From Treponema saccharophilum DSM 2985 (GTDB taxonomy: Bacteria; Spirochaetota; Spirochaetia; Treponematales; Treponemataceae), in NCBI RefSeq assembly GCF_000255555.1, contig NZ_AGRW01000041.1, positions 1 to 64,000 on the forward strand: DNA of 64,000 nucleotides, given 5' to 3'. The position numbers and the translations under genes are program-made. Of the stretch, positions 54,720-64,000 are shown in pieces. How positions within the stretch are numbered: position 1 is the stretch's first letter; each line of letters opens with the position of its first letter. Below the pieces are notes generated by a model that worked only from the letters and a program-made list of their open reading frames with translations, ran no database searches and had not been told where the DNA came from.

Positions 54720-56471
54720 ATGAGAATTTCAAAAGCTTTTGCAATCGCCTCGGCATCACTATCGCTTGCGTCATGCGAGCTTCTTACTGAATACGAAACG
54801 GAATATGTAAAAGTCGAGTCGGTCGATGCGACGGGAACGAAAACATGGAACTACTCGGCCACGAGCAACGTGTTCGAGCTTGATTCCGACACGCTTTCCG
54901 TAAAAATAAACGGGGACTTGGGCGGAAAAACGCTTTACTACACGCTCGTAAACCCCGAAAACGCGACGATAGGATACAAAAAACTCCGCAAAGTCGTATC
55001 TTCAGCGCTCATAACGGAAACGCCGTCGGTTCCAGGATTCCCGCACATGTCCTTGGACGGAACAACCGCCGGGGCGACGGGAAAACGGCATTTCGTCGGG
55101 GAGAAGCTTCCTGAATTCGATTTCGCGCCGGCGAGAGCCGCGACGACGGGAACGCCGAGCACGACAAGCGTCGTCGCCGACTACGATATCGGGGCAACGA
55201 AGAAAATATACGTCGACACGGACGAATCCGTAAGCAAATTCGAGGAGAAAAACGCCACATTGCGCGCGAAAGGCGAAAATTGCTACGTCTGGGTCGTCGA
55301 CGACTACTACAGCGAAACTGCCGGCGGAAACAAAGTCAAAACCAAAACCGCCGAAGAATACGCCGAGAAATTCGATGCGATGTATCCCGTCATAACGAAC
55401 GTTTTCGGAAACGAGTCGGACAAAATAATCGATTACGACACGGAAACGCCGACAGACATCGAAACCGTCAGCGACACGGGAAAGAAAGTGAACATCGTAA
55501 TCTACGACATCGGAGCCGACTACAAAGACGAGGAAACCGTCTCGACGGTCGGAATTGTCGGCTATTTCTACGCGAAGGACTACTACTGCACGAAGAGCTC
55601 GCTCTACTCTGGCACCGTAATCGGAAAATCGAACATCGGAAAGTATTTCTACATCGACTCCGGGTACGCGAACGCAAATTTCGACGATACGATATCGACG
55701 CTCGCGCACGAATTCCAGCACATGGTCAACTTCAACATGAAGAACATACAGCACAACCTGTCGCCCGACACGAGCTACAACGAGATGCTCTCGATGCTCT
55801 GCGAGGACATGATGCAGGAATTCCTCGAAATCGACGACGACAATTCCCCGAAAAGCAGAATCAAGGATTTCAACGCGCTCTACTTCGGCTCGGGAATCCG
55901 CGAATACAGGGACGACTCAAACGCGGCGCTCTCGTATGCGACATCGTACGCGTTCGGCGCATGGCTCTGCCGCCAGTACGGCGGGGCGACGCTCGTGAAG
56001 AAGATGATGGAAAACGAATACGCGAACAACGAGTCGATTGTGAGCGCGGTGAATTCGGTGAACGGCACATCGTACACGTTCGATGATTTGTTCGGGCAGT
56101 TCCTCCGCGCGCTCCACGGCGACTCCAACTACACGCTGAACAAGGACGCAGAAGGAGGAGAGGAATACCACGAATATTCAACGCAATACTATTATCCGAT
56201 GAGCAGAATCGACATCTTCAGCGACACCTACTCGCCACAAAACATCGATGGCTACACATACTCATACGGAAAAGCCGCGTATGACGGATACAAAAGCGGC
56301 TACAGCGGGCCGTTCGTATTCAGCAACGACATATACAACATCGACCTGCGCCCGAACTACGGAATCCAGATGCACGCCGTAGGGACATACGGCTCGGGAA
56401 CGACGAGCGACACGGTGCAGTTCACGAAGAGCGGCGCGAACACCCTGAAGATTTTCATCACGCTGAAATAG
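54720..56471 (+). CDS. Zinc metallopeptidase lipoprotein, M30-like
   Basis: A 583-residue lipoprotein started at MRISKAFAIASASLSLASCE (lipobox SLASC), with AAAGGAGG before it. The zinc site is TISTLAHEFQHMVNFN near residue 345, an HExxH pattern in a setting (IVGYFYAKDYYCTKS before, YNEMLSMLCEDMMQEF after) that fits the M30 hyicolysin-like peptidases, many of which are spirochaetal surface proteins. The last 150 residues are Tyr/Ser-rich and probably a beta-sandwich (TYSYGKAAYDGYKSGYSGPF). It likely acts outside the cell on host or dietary protein. Confidence 0.8.
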   Translation: MRISKAFAIASASLSLASCELLTEYETEYVKVESVDATGTKTWNYSATSNVFELDSDTLSVKINGDLGGKTLYYTLVNPENATIGYKKLRKVVSSALITETPSVPGFPHMSLDGTTAGATGKRHFVGEKLPEFDFAPARAATTGTPSTTSVVADYDIGATKKIYVDTDESVSKFEEKNATLRAKGENCYVWVVDDYYSETAGGNKVKTKTAEEYAEKFDAMYPVITNVFGNESDKIIDYDTETPTDIETVSDTGKKVNIVIYDIGADYKDEETVSTVGIVGYFYAKDYYCTKSSLYSGTVIGKSNIGKYFYIDSGYANANFDDTISTLAHEFQHMVNFNMKNIQHNLSPDTSYNEMLSMLCEDMMQEFLEIDDDNSPKSRIKDFNALYFGSGIREYRDDSNAALSYATSYAFGAWLCRQYGGATLVKKMMENEYANNESIVSAVNSVNGTSYTFDDLFGQFLRALHGDSNYTLNKDAEGGEEYHEYSTQYYYPMSRIDIFSDTYSPQNIDGYTYSYGKAAYDGYKSGYSGPFVFSNDIYNIDLRPNYGIQMHAVGTYGSGTTSDTVQFTKSGANTLKIFITLK

Positions 56472-56488
56472 AGGCGCACGAGGAAAAA

Positions 56489-56812
56489 ATGAGGAAGACG
56501 ATACTTTTTGTCGCTGCCGTCATGATTTCGGCGGCGGCCTCGGCGTTCCCGTTCTTCGGGAAGAAAAGCATAACCGGCTACATCCAGATATACGGCTCCG
56601 AGCCGCACACGTTCGTCGGGTTCGTCACGGACAAGGGCGAGAACTACACGCTCGACGTGGCGCACGACGCGGCGTTCACGATACGGGACATAACAGAGAA
56701 GCAGGGGCACATGCTCAGGCTCAAGGGCATCGTGAACAGGAAGGAGCTTCTGGGATTCGAGACGCTGAAGGACGGGCGGTTCGTCATCTCGAAATTCACC
56801 GTCGTGGAATGA
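56489..56812 (+). CDS. Small secreted protein, 107 aa
   Basis: A signal peptide ([20 protein letters not shown]) is followed by a small beta-rich domain: [33 protein letters not shown] and [14 protein letters not shown]. The layout resembles an OB-fold of the kind found in small periplasmic proteins. It starts 17 bases after the metallopeptidase stop and may be part of that operon. Function unknown. Confidence 0.65.
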   Translation: MRKTILFVAAVMISAAASAFPFFGKKSITGYIQIYGSEPHTFVGFVTDKGENYTLDVAHDAAFTIRDITEKQGHMLRLKGIVNRKELLGFETLKDGRFVISKFTVVE

Positions 56813-56888
56813 GGGCAGGTTGTCGGGAGAAATTCCGGGAAGTTTTTTCCGGTTTAAAAAAATAAATCCAACTTTAGGGGGTGCTGAC

Positions 56889-57425
56889 ATGGAGCTGAAA
56901 GGATCAAAGACGGAGCAGAATCTGCTCGCCGCGTTTGCAGGAGAAAGCGAGGCGCGGAACAAGTACACGTACTTCGCCTCAAAAGCGAGGAAAGACGGGT
57001 TCGAGCAGATAGCCGCACTTTTTGAGGAAACAGCCGCGAACGAGAAGGAACACGCAAAAATCTGGTTCAAGCTTCTTTCCGGAGGAATCGGCTCGACGCT
57101 GGACAACCTCAGGGAAGCGGCCGGCGGAGAGCACTACGAATGGACGGAAATGTATCCTCAATTCGCGAAGGAAGCGCGCGAGGAGGGATTCGACAGGATT
57201 GCCGCCCTTTTTGAGGGAGTTGCGGCAATCGAAAAGGAGCACGAAGAGCGATACAAGAAGCTTCTCGCCAACATCGAAGGCGACCTCGTGTTCTCGAAGG
57301 ACGGCGACGTCGTATGGCAGTGCGCGAACTGCGGCCACATCTGCGTCGGAAAGAAAGCGCCCGCCGTGTGCCCCGTCTGCAGCCATCCGCAAAGCTTCTT
57401 CCAGGTGAAGGCGGACAATTACTGA
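56889..57425 (+). CDS. rbr: Rubrerythrin
   Basis: A 178-residue protein started at [20 protein letters not shown]. The di-iron four-helix bundle carries its ligands in [25 protein letters not shown] and [12 protein letters not shown]; the C-terminal rubredoxin-like domain has CANCG and CPVC. In anaerobes it reduces hydrogen peroxide with electrons from rubredoxin or NADH routes. Length and ligands are complete. The unit ends at a bidirectional terminator. Confidence 0.95.
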   Translation: MELKGSKTEQNLLAAFAGESEARNKYTYFASKARKDGFEQIAALFEETAANEKEHAKIWFKLLSGGIGSTLDNLREAAGGEHYEWTEMYPQFAKEAREEGFDRIAALFEGVAAIEKEHEERYKKLLANIEGDLVFSKDGDVVWQCANCGHICVGKKAPAVCPVCSHPQSFFQVKADNY

Positions 57426-57441
57426 TTCGAAATCTTCCAAG

Positions 57442-57476
57442 AAAAAAGCCGTTCCTCAAAAAGGAACGGCTTTTTT
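57442..57476. terminator. Bidirectional terminator between rbr and the chemoreceptor gene
   Basis: Stem AAGCCGTTCC/GGAACGGCTT around a seven-base A-rich loop, with A-run before and T-run after. It serves both converging genes. Confidence 0.9.
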
Positions 57477-57494
57477 GTCCCCGGAAATCGAAAA

Positions 57495-59609
57495 TCAGAC
57501 GGTGAAAAGGTCTATCTGACCGCCGATTTTCTCGACAGTCTCGTGGACCGATCCGGATATCTCGTTCAGCGAATCGCTCGACTCCCTGATTCTTCCCGCG
57601 CTGTCCGATATCTTTTCCATGCTCGCCTTGATGACGGAAGTCGTGTCACGCAGCTGGTCGACCTCCACGAGAATCGCCTTGTTTCCCTCCGCCATCTCGT
57701 GCGACGCCGCGCGCACTTCGGACGTGTTGTCGTTCATAAGTTTGAGCGCCTCGCCAATCTGCTTCGAGCCTTCCTGCTGCTCCTCCATCGCGCTTTGAAT
57801 CTGGAGGACAAGCTGCTGCGTCGTGCTGATGCTGCTGCTGACGGCGGCAAACGAATCGCTCGAAGCCTGCGACGCGTTCACGACCTCGTTTATCGCGCCC
57901 TGAATCTTGTTGAGCTCCTCGCGGATCGTCTTCGACTGCGCCGACGACGTTATCGAAAGCTTCCTGATTTCGTCTGCGACGACGGAGAATCCCCGTCCCG
58001 CGCTTCCGGCATGGGCAGCCTCGATTGCCGCGTTCATCGCCAGAAGGTTCGTCTGAGACGCAATCGCCGAAATCGTCTTGTTCGCGTCCTGAAGCATTTT
58101 CGACTGCTCCTCGATTTTCCTGATGCGCTCGTTGACGTCGTTCTGACGCGCGATTCCGTCCTCCGCGTTCTTCGTCAGGCCGCCGAAAGAAGTCGCCATA
58201 TGCCCGACGGAAACATTCACGCTCCTGATGTTCCCTATCATCTCCTCGACCGCCGCGCTCGCCTGCGTCACCCCGCTCGACTGCGTCTCAATCATGTGCT
58301 CAAGCGACTCGATGTTCTTGGAAATCTCCTCAACCGCGCTCGCCGTTTCCGAGACGCTCGCCGCCTGGCTCTGAACCTGCGCGCCGATATCGTTCAGGTC
58401 GTAGATTATCTCCTGAATCGATTTTCCGTTCTCCTCAATCCTGTCCTGAAGACCGATGTTCACGGTCTCAAGCATTGTCTTCGACTCCTTGACGCCGCTG
58501 ACAATGGTGCGGAGCTTCGTCATGAAGATGTTGAATCCCTCGCCAAGCGCGCCGATTTCGTTGTTGCTCTTCACGACGACATGCTGCGTGAGGTCGGCGT
58601 CCCCCGAGGCAATCTGGTTTATGCTGTTGCGGACAACGCGGAGCGGCTGAATCGCGATGAAAAGGAAAACGATGCCCGCGAGCGCAACGAGAATACCGAT
58701 TATTATGTTTATCGCGATAATCATCGCGCGGAGCGAATTCCCCGCCTCGTCAATCTGCCACAGCGGAATCGTGAGGATTGCGGTCCACGGCGTTCCCGGA
58801 ACCGGCACGAAGGACGAGAACGTCCGCACGCCGTTCGGGTCGACATAATATCCCTCGCCCGTCTCCCCCGCGCACGCATGCCGGGCTATGTCGGTAAGAC
58901 CTGAGAAACCGGCCTTGTCGCTGTACGACAAATCCATATACTTAGCCTGCCCGTGCATATGGGAGATGAGCACGCCGTTGCTTCCGACGAGGATTGCCCT
59001 TCCCGCCTTTCCCATCGAAAGCTCGCCTATCATCTTGTCAATCTCGTCGAGCTTCACCGCGCCGGCAAAAACGCCGATAAGCGCGCCGGACGCATCGTAG
59101 GCGGGCCGAGCTATGTAATAGCAGACGGTGCCGTCAAGCTGAAAATCGATGTTCGAGACAAAATGGTCTTTCCCGTCCTTCATTATCGAGCGGAAGAAAG
59201 GTTTCGATATGACCGTTATCGTCTTGCCGTCGCTCGAATGCCCCACGCCGTCGGGAGTGCAGAACACGATGTAATTGAAAAGCGGATTCTTTATCGACTC
59301 ATGTGAGAGGAGCCATCCGAGAATCCTGTCCGTATCGCCCGTTTTCGTGACATCGTTGTCGGAATAAATCCTCAAATCGTTCACGAGCACATCATTCCAG
59401 TTCTGGATTTTTCCGGCGTCCTCGCCGATAACCTTTGAGCTGAAATCCGAATAATCCTGCTTCGTCGAATTCCTTACGGTACGCACGATGAACACGCCCT
59501 GGATAACGAAGAGGACAAGAAGCATCGAGACAAGCTTCACCGAAAACTGAACCGCAAGATGTCCGAATTTCTTCTTTGCCAAACGCGAAGCGCTGTTATT
59601 GTTTCCCAT
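57495..59609 (-). CDS. Methyl-accepting chemotaxis protein
   Basis: A 704-residue receptor started at [16 protein letters not shown] first membrane segment ([16 protein letters not shown]) is followed by a large periplasmic Cache-type sensor (about 45-300, with [20 protein letters not shown]), a second membrane segment ([20 protein letters not shown]), a HAMP domain and a long cytoplasmic signalling helix. The highly conserved tip reads [20 protein letters not shown]. It controls the CheA kinase and so flagellar rotation. The upstream gene on the same strand, 48 bases away, encodes a peptide-binding protein. Confidence 0.95.
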   Translation of the reverse strand: MGNNNSASRLAKKKFGHLAVQFSVKLVSMLLVLFVIQGVFIVRTVRNSTKQDYSDFSSKVIGEDAGKIQNWNDVLVNDLRIYSDNDVTKTGDTDRILGWLLSHESIKNPLFNYIVFCTPDGVGHSSDGKTITVISKPFFRSIMKDGKDHFVSNIDFQLDGTVCYYIARPAYDASGALIGVFAGAVKLDEIDKMIGELSMGKAGRAILVGSNGVLISHMHGQAKYMDLSYSDKAGFSGLTDIARHACAGETGEGYYVDPNGVRTFSSFVPVPGTPWTAILTIPLWQIDEAGNSLRAMIIAINIIIGILVALAGIVFLFIAIQPLRVVRNSINQIASGDADLTQHVVVKSNNEIGALGEGFNIFMTKLRTIVSGVKESKTMLETVNIGLQDRIEENGKSIQEIIYDLNDIGAQVQSQAASVSETASAVEEISKNIESLEHMIETQSSGVTQASAAVEEMIGNIRSVNVSVGHMATSFGGLTKNAEDGIARQNDVNERIRKIEEQSKMLQDANKTISAIASQTNLLAMNAAIEAAHAGSAGRGFSVVADEIRKLSITSSAQSKTIREELNKIQGAINEVVNASQASSDSFAAVSSSISTTQQLVLQIQSAMEEQQEGSKQIGEALKLMNDNTSEVRAASHEMAEGNKAILVEVDQLRDTTSVIKASMEKISDSAGRIRESSDSLNEISGSVHETVEKIGGQIDLFTV

Positions 59610-59657
59610 ACTTTGCATCCCCTGAACTAAAAATCGCAACCGAAAGAAAGCGCCGAA

Positions 59658-61313
59658 TCACTTCGTCGTTTTCTTGTATATCCTGTTTATGGCAACCGCA
59701 TGGAACGCAATGTTCCTGACGGACGGATTTATGAGGTCCGCATTGCACTTCTGATATATTGGCATTATGACGGCATCGTCCATAACCATAAGCTCCGCCT
59801 GCTTCAATGCCTTCCATCTCTCGTCGGGTTTCGTGCACAAGTCGCCGTCGGTGCAGCTTGATATGAGCGCGTTGTATTTCGGGTTAAAGTAATTTCCCTG
59901 ATTGTTGTCGTTTCCCGTCACCCACATCGCAAGATAGGTCATCGGGTCAGCGTAATCCGGGCCCCAGTTGTTCAGCCCGAACTCGAATTTTCCCGCGCTC
60001 ATAAGCTTGCGCCTCTGCGATTTCGGAACCTTGTCAATCGATATGCTCACTTCCGGGAAAAGGGACTCAATCTGCCGCTTTATCGAATTCGCAGCGATGA
60101 CCTGCGCCTCGCCGTCGGCAGTGAGGAGCGTCAGGTTGAGAGAGGAAACGCCCAGCTCCCTTTTCGCCTCGTCAAAATGCCTTCTCGCAAGCTCCGGATT
60201 GTACGAGCAGTGCTCGGGGAATTCGATGCCGCTCGCCGTGAAGTCCTGCCCCGACCGTGAGAACGCGAACCCGCGCGGAATTGCCGCATACGCCGGCGCG
60301 GAACCGTCGGCGAGCTCATCCGCGATAATTTCCCTGTCAACGGCAAAAGTGAAGGCACGCCGCAAGTTCCTGTTCGCAAAATTCTTGTCGTCAAAATTGA
60401 ACGTCACATAATAGAGGAATCCCGAATCAACCGAGCGGAAATCGGGCGAGCCGCGCATCTTCGCAACGGTATCTCCAGAAATCTCGACGAAATCGAGCTG
60501 ACCGCTCTGGTATTTCCGGAGTTTCTCGTCGCTGCTTTCGATGACCTCATAATGAAGCCCGCCGAGCTTTACGACGGAAGCATCGTAGTAGGCAGTGTTC
60601 TTTATGAATGAGAGCGTTTTTCCGGACGACGAATATTCGGTGAGGAGGAATGCGCCGTTCGCAAGGCATGTCTCGGGGCTTGTCGCATAAGAGTCGCCGC
60701 ACGACTCGACGAATGCCTTGTTCGCCGGATAGAAGGTGCAGAAATAGAGGAGCTGGTCGAAATACGACACCGGAACCTGAAGTTCGACCTCGAATGTATA
60801 GTCGTCGACCGCGCGGACTCCGAGCTGGTTGGCGTCCATCTGTCCCGCCTGAATTGCGGTAGCGTTCTTCACCTGCGCGATGTCGCTTATCATGAACGCG
60901 TACTCCGATTTCGTCGCGGGGTCAATCGCCCGCTGCCAGCCGTACACGAAATCGTGGGCAGTCACCGGAACACCGTTCGACCAATAAACGTCATCCCTCA
61001 GCTTGAACGTGTAGTGGAGGCCGTCGGAAGAGACAATCTCCTCCTTGCACAAGGCTTTCTTGACGGAACCGTCGTCATCCATCTGCATAAGACCGTCAAT
61101 CATGTTGCCGATAAGCTCAAAAGCAGACGCGTAGACGGCCTTCTGCGGGTCAAGCGAATCAATGGAAGTATCAAGAGAGATATTGAGGATTTTTCCGGAA
61201 ACAGACTTGTCCGGAACGGGTCCCCTGCTCATCTTTTTCCCAGTCCCATCGCACCCGCCAAACAAAAGCGATGCGGCGAGCGCCACGACTCCAAAAAATG
61301 AAAAATCTCGCAT
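59658..61313 (-). CDS. Oligopeptide-binding lipoprotein, OppA type
   Basis: A 551-residue lipoprotein (MRDFSFFGVVALAASLLFGG, lipobox FGGC). It is a family-5 peptide-binding protein of the OppA branch: IDSLDPQKAVYASAFELIGN, YTFKLRDDVYWSNGVPVTAH, DFVYGWQRAIDPATKSEYAF and FGLNNWGPDYADPMTYL. It binds peptides for an importer; no permease or ATPase gene is next to it. Instead the chemoreceptor gene follows, so it may also serve in peptide sensing. The RBS is GAGAGGT. Confidence 0.9.
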   Translation of the reverse strand: MRDFSFFGVVALAASLLFGGCDGTGKKMSRGPVPDKSVSGKILNISLDTSIDSLDPQKAVYASAFELIGNMIDGLMQMDDDGSVKKALCKEEIVSSDGLHYTFKLRDDVYWSNGVPVTAHDFVYGWQRAIDPATKSEYAFMISDIAQVKNATAIQAGQMDANQLGVRAVDDYTFEVELQVPVSYFDQLLYFCTFYPANKAFVESCGDSYATSPETCLANGAFLLTEYSSSGKTLSFIKNTAYYDASVVKLGGLHYEVIESSDEKLRKYQSGQLDFVEISGDTVAKMRGSPDFRSVDSGFLYYVTFNFDDKNFANRNLRRAFTFAVDREIIADELADGSAPAYAAIPRGFAFSRSGQDFTASGIEFPEHCSYNPELARRHFDEAKRELGVSSLNLTLLTADGEAQVIAANSIKRQIESLFPEVSISIDKVPKSQRRKLMSAGKFEFGLNNWGPDYADPMTYLAMWVTGNDNNQGNYFNPKYNALISSCTDGDLCTKPDERWKALKQAELMVMDDAVIMPIYQKCNADLINPSVRNIAFHAVAINRIYKKTTK

Positions 61314-61439
61314 AACTTACCTCTCATTTAAATTATATAAAATATAGAATAAAATGGAAGCATAAATGCAGCCCGCAAAAAGTCCACCTGAATAAAATAT
61401 TGTTATTTCAGGTCAATTTTATCCAAAAACGAGGAACCC

Positions 61440-61922
61440 ATGACAAAAATTATTATTCCCGCAGTTCTTTCGGCGGCGATGTTCCTTTCATGCGCGTCGC
61501 AAGCAGGAACAGCCACGAAACAGAATCCCCCCGCAACAATCGTAGACAACGACGGGCGGGAGTTCTCGTCATCGACATTCATAATAGCCATCGGGGACGG
61601 CGACACTGAAGAAACAGCACGCGCACTCGCGCAAAAGCACAAACTCCGCGTCGTCTACATCATGAACACGATGAAGATGTGCGTCCTTTCAGCAGGAAGG
61701 AACCTGACGGAAGCGGAGAATTCCGCAATTGTCGAGGAACTGATGCAGGACAGCCGGGTGCTTTCAGCCGAGCGCGACTACGTAATCCGCCTGCACGATT
61801 CTCAGCCGAGCGCGACGTCGAGCACCATCATGAGGGCAAACCCGACCGCGAATCCTATCGTGCAGACATCCGTCTTCTCGTCGCTCGTCGCCTCGGGAAT
61901 GAGCTCCTCAACGACAACGTAA
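61440..61922 (+). CDS. Lipoprotein with inhibitor-I9-like domain
   Basis: A 160-residue protein with a lipoprotein signal (MTKIIIPAVLSAAMFLSCAS). Residues 43-120 resemble the propeptide/inhibitor I9 fold that caps subtilisins (FIIAIGDGDTEETARALAQK, LTEAENSAIVEELMQDSRVL). Such a stand-alone domain could inhibit or assist a subtilisin-type protease. The last 40 residues are low in complexity and overlap the 3' end of the convergent ZIP transporter gene by 121 bases, so the true end may be an accident of a lost stop. Confidence 0.6.
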   Translation: MTKIIIPAVLSAAMFLSCASQAGTATKQNPPATIVDNDGREFSSSTFIIAIGDGDTEETARALAQKHKLRVVYIMNTMKMCVLSAGRNLTEAENSAIVEELMQDSRVLSAERDYVIRLHDSQPSATSSTIMRANPTANPIVQTSVFSSLVASGMSSSTTT

Positions 61923-62584
61923 ATCATCGCCCCCGCCGCGAACGCGAGCAGGTACGGAAGAACCGACTGCACGGCGCCGATGAGCAGAATCGTGACGGCG
62001 CCCGCAACCGGCTCGACAATCCCGGACAGAACCCCGAAGCAGAACGACTTCGCGCGCGAATTCCCCTCGCCTCTGAGCGGCATCGAGATTATCGCGCCTT
62101 CCGGAAAATTCTGTATTGCGATTCCGATGGAAAGCGCGAGCCCGTCCGCGACAGACAAATCGGAAATCCCGCTGACCATCGCGCCAAGCACGACGCCGAC
62201 CGCCATTCCCTCGGGAATATTGTGGAGCGTGACGGCAAAAACGAGCATCATCGTCCTCGAAATCCGCGCCTTTATTCCCTCGGGCTTCTCGGATGCCGCA
62301 TGAAGATGGGGGACAATCCTGTCGAGGAGGAACAGGAACGCGATTCCGAGAAGAAAACCCGTCAATGCAGGAACGAACGCGAGCCGCCCCATCGCGGAGG
62401 ACAGCTCCATGCCCGGAATAAGAAGCGACCATACGGAAGCCGCGACCATCACGCCCGCCGCAAATCCCAAAAGCCACCGCCGCAGGGAATCCCCGAGGCT
62501 TCCGTTCATAAGAAAAACGCATCCCGAACCGAGAGCAGTCCCCAAAAAGGGAATCAGAAGCCCCAGAAAGACAAACCGAACCAT
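61802..62584 (-). CDS. ZIP-family metal transporter
   Basis: A 260-residue membrane protein with about eight segments. The metal-binding helices are LHNIPEGMAVGVVLGAMVSG and IQNFPEGAIISMPLRGEG, the two signature motifs of bacterial ZIP (ZupT-type) transporters. ZIP proteins move zinc, iron or manganese into the cytosol. A short His-containing loop (RIVPHLHAASEKPEG) lies between helices 3 and 4. The 3' end overlaps the convergent lipoprotein gene. Confidence 0.9.
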   Translation of the reverse strand: MVRFVFLGLLIPFLGTALGSGCVFLMNGSLGDSLRRWLLGFAAGVMVAASVWSLLIPGMELSSAMGRLAFVPALTGFLLGIAFLFLLDRIVPHLHAASEKPEGIKARISRTMMLVFAVTLHNIPEGMAVGVVLGAMVSGISDLSVADGLALSIGIAIQNFPEGAIISMPLRGEGNSRAKSFCFGVLSGIVEPVAGAVTILLIGAVQSVLPYLLAFAAGAMIYVVVEELIPEATSDEKTDVCTIGFAVGFALMMVLDVALG

Positions 62585-62752
62585 ACGCGCCTCCGAAAAA
62601 CAGACAATCCTATTATACCATCACAGCGCGGGTCCCGCACAAAAAGCACGCCTGCTGATATTTTTTCCGCACAAGAAAAAGCAATTCCTTCCATAAAGTA
62701 TGCCTGTATGGAAACACCGAATCGATGTAGAATCGCGTCGGAGGAAATGATT

Positions 62753-63166
62753 ATGAACACAACCGAACTACGGAAATCGATAACCGAAAAATCGCAGCTC
62801 ACTTTTTCCAGAAGCGGCGGGAAAGGCGGGCAGAACGTCAACAAAGTGAACACGAAAGTCCATATCGCGCTCTCCGTCTCCGATGTCGCGGGAATCACGG
62901 AGGAGGAGCGCGGGCGGCTTTGCGAAAAGCTCTCGCCAATCATAAACGCGGACGGATTCATCACAATCAGCGTCGAGGACGAGCGGAGCCAGGAGCTCAA
63001 CAGGAAAATCGCCTACGCACGGCTCGAAAACAGAATAGAGACCGCGCTCCGCGTCCCAAAAAAGCGGAAAAAGACGAAGCCGACGCGCGCGAGCAAGGAG
63101 AAAAAGCTGAAACTGAAAAAAATCCGCTCGGAAATAAAGAAAAACCGCGCCCGAGTCACAGAATAG
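62753..63166 (+). CDS. arfB: ArfB-like peptidyl-tRNA hydrolase
   Basis: A 137-residue protein started at MNTTELRKSITEKSQLTFSR because GGAGG is eight bases ahead; the ATG two codons earlier is too close to it. The catalytic GGQ is in SRSGGKGGQNVNKVNTKV, and the C-terminal tail is strongly basic (KKRKKTKPTRASKEKKLKLK), which fits the ribosome-rescue hydrolases that release stalled peptides. It ends three bases before the convergent recombinase gene. Confidence 0.9.
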   Translation: MNTTELRKSITEKSQLTFSRSGGKGGQNVNKVNTKVHIALSVSDVAGITEEERGRLCEKLSPIINADGFITISVEDERSQELNRKIAYARLENRIETALRVPKKRKKTKPTRASKEKKLKLKKIRSEIKKNRARVTE

Positions 63167-63169
63167 CTT

Positions 63170-63814
63170 TCAGGGCGCGCTCCACAAAGCCCGGACACGC
63201 TCCATACCCGTTTCCGACGCGAGGTTCTTTTTTTCTATAAAAAGCTTGACCGTTTTCCGGTGCGTCCCGAGCAGCTTCGCAATCCTGTTTATGCTCGTCC
63301 CCGAACAAACCATCACGCTCACGGAAAGCTCAGCGCCGTCGAGCTTGCTCTTTTCCGACGCCGAGCCGGGCGGACGACCGAGCCTGACACCCTCGCTTTT
63401 CTTCCGCTCGAGCGCCTCCTTCGTTCGCTGGCTTATGAGGTTCCGCTCGATTTCCGCGCTGATGCCGAACGCGAACGCGAGCACCTTGCTCTGTATGTCG
63501 TCCCCGAGCCTGTAGTTGTCCTTTATCGTCCACACCCGCGCGCCTTTTTCCATGAGGATGTTGAGAATCGACATAATCATGAAAAGGCTTCTTCCAAGCC
63601 GGGAAAGCTCCGAGCAGATGATGATGTCGCCGCGCTTTATGTCGGACAAAAGCCTGCCGAGCTCGCGCCTGCTCGGGTCGACGGTCCCGCTTATCGTCTC
63701 CTCAATCCACGAATCGACAGCCAGACCGTTCCGCACGCAAAATTCCGAAATCTCGAATTTCTGGTTCGCGACGGTCTGCCTGCTCGTGCTAACGCGAATG
63801 TATCCGTACGTCAT
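63170..63814 (-). CDS. Serine recombinase / DNA invertase
   Basis: A 214-residue small serine recombinase started at MTYGYIRVSTSRQTVANQKF. The catalytic serine is Ser9 in YIRVSTSRQ; LSRLGRSLFMIMSILNIL and the helix E region (AEIERNLISQRTKEALERKK) follow. The C-terminal helix-turn-helix (SINRIAKLLGTHRKTVKLFI) contacts DNA. It belongs to the resolvase/invertase group that includes the Mpi-type global invertases. No pair of inverted recombination sites was seen beside the gene within the window. Confidence 0.9.
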   Translation of the reverse strand: MTYGYIRVSTSRQTVANQKFEISEFCVRNGLAVDSWIEETISGTVDPSRRELGRLLSDIKRGDIIICSELSRLGRSLFMIMSILNILMEKGARVWTIKDNYRLGDDIQSKVLAFAFGISAEIERNLISQRTKEALERKKSEGVRLGRPPGSASEKSKLDGAELSVSVMVCSGTSINRIAKLLGTHRKTVKLFIEKKNLASETGMERVRALWSAP

Positions 63815-63914
63815 GAAAAAATGATAGGCCGGAAAAAGCATTCCGGCAAAAAAAAAGGAGCAGGAAACGGCGTTGACCGGAACCGACACAGGAAATATAA
63901 TTTTATTCATTAAA

Positions 63915-63961
63915 CCTGCTCGGAAACGGATTCCCCGGACACCGTCCCCGAGCAGGCTTTT
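63915..63961. terminator. Hairpin downstream of 63.9 kb
   Basis: CCTGCTCGG and CCGAGCAGG pair with ACGG/CCGT inside and a loop between; CTTTTG follows on the plus strand. It lies upstream of the recombinase gene and directly ahead of a possible plus-strand gene, so it could be an attenuator, a terminator or a recombination site. Confidence 0.45.
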
Positions 63962-63985
63962 GAATTTCAGTTTCAGGAGTCAAAC

Positions 63986-64000
63986 ATGGAAGGCGGAATC
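63986..64000 (+). CDS. Possible start of a gene cut by the window end
   Basis: An ATG followed by GAAGGCGGAATC (MEGGI), with CAGGAG eight bases ahead. Only five codons are visible, so nothing can be said of the product. Confidence 0.3.

Noticed and set aside
63170-63961. An invertible promoter next to the serine recombinase
   Set aside because: Only one hairpin (63915-63961) was found; a pair of separated inverted sites with a promoter between them is not present in the visible sequence.

Overview
The window looks like chromosome of a host-associated or rumen-type spirochaete, most likely a Treponema. The support is a set of typical gene families (SUMF1-fold lipoproteins, an HU-like protein with a C-terminal Ig-fold domain, a lone rubrerythrin, a Cache-type chemoreceptor, cellobiose phosphorylase with a permuted GH3 glucosidase) and the absence of anything phage-structural or plasmid-like. 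This assignment is an inference from gene content. No rRNA, tRNA or CRISPR array was seen. By eye the window alternates between AT-rich accessory blocks (about 1-17.5 kb and 28.1-43.8 kb) and GC-rich core-like blocks (about 17.6-28.1 kb and 43.9-64 kb).

Block 1 (1-12 kb, AT-rich): the end of an IS3-family element, remnants of a type I restriction locus (hsdR N-terminus, broken Bro-N gene), a DUF4143 ATPase, a Fic protein with winged helix, a GxxExxY protein, a broken Abi_2 gene and a HEPN-like protein. Several of these genes end at a recurring palindromic element with a conserved outer arm and a variable inner hairpin. Then come two SUMF1-fold secreted proteins and small lipoproteins. Block 2 (12.1-16.9 kb) is a run of immunity-like genes (DUF6985, SMI1/KNR4, Imm1, DUF4291 and orphans) with no toxin gene. 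It ends in an array of eight 41-bp hairpin repeats.

Block 3 (17.8-28.0 kb, GC-rich) is a cellobiose/beta-glucan module: GH94 phosphorylase and permuted GH3 enzyme on the minus strand, an AraC-family regulator, and a divergent ABC sugar importer (lipoprotein plus two permeases; no ATPase in the operon).

Block 4 (28.1-43.9 kb, AT-rich) is a defence island bounded by a 97-bp direct repeat that includes a terminator. One minus-strand operon-like run reads hsdR, DUF4143 ATPase, hsdM, small winged helix, ORF6N/PLD protein, hsdS, Bro-N/Fic, a one-TM protein, an HNH nuclease and a KAP NTPase. Copies of the 3' end of hsdS recur at junctions downstream of hsdS, which suggests serial cargo acquisition there. 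The right end carries XRE, ImmA/IrrE-type protease and HU-like genes on the plus strand. The left border holds truncated KAP, Abi_C and DUF1653 fragments.

Block 5 (43.9-64 kb, GC-rich) is core-like: GNAT and TcdA, an HMA protein, a five-gene peptide/nickel-type ABC operon headed by a Cys/His-rich membrane protein, a second GNAT, a solitary DnaB-like ATPase, a TSCPD/threonine aldolase pair, an M30-type metallopeptidase lipoprotein, rubrerythrin, an oligopeptide-binding protein next to a chemoreceptor, a ZIP transporter overlapping a lipoprotein gene tail to tail, an ArfB-like hydrolase and a serine recombinase.
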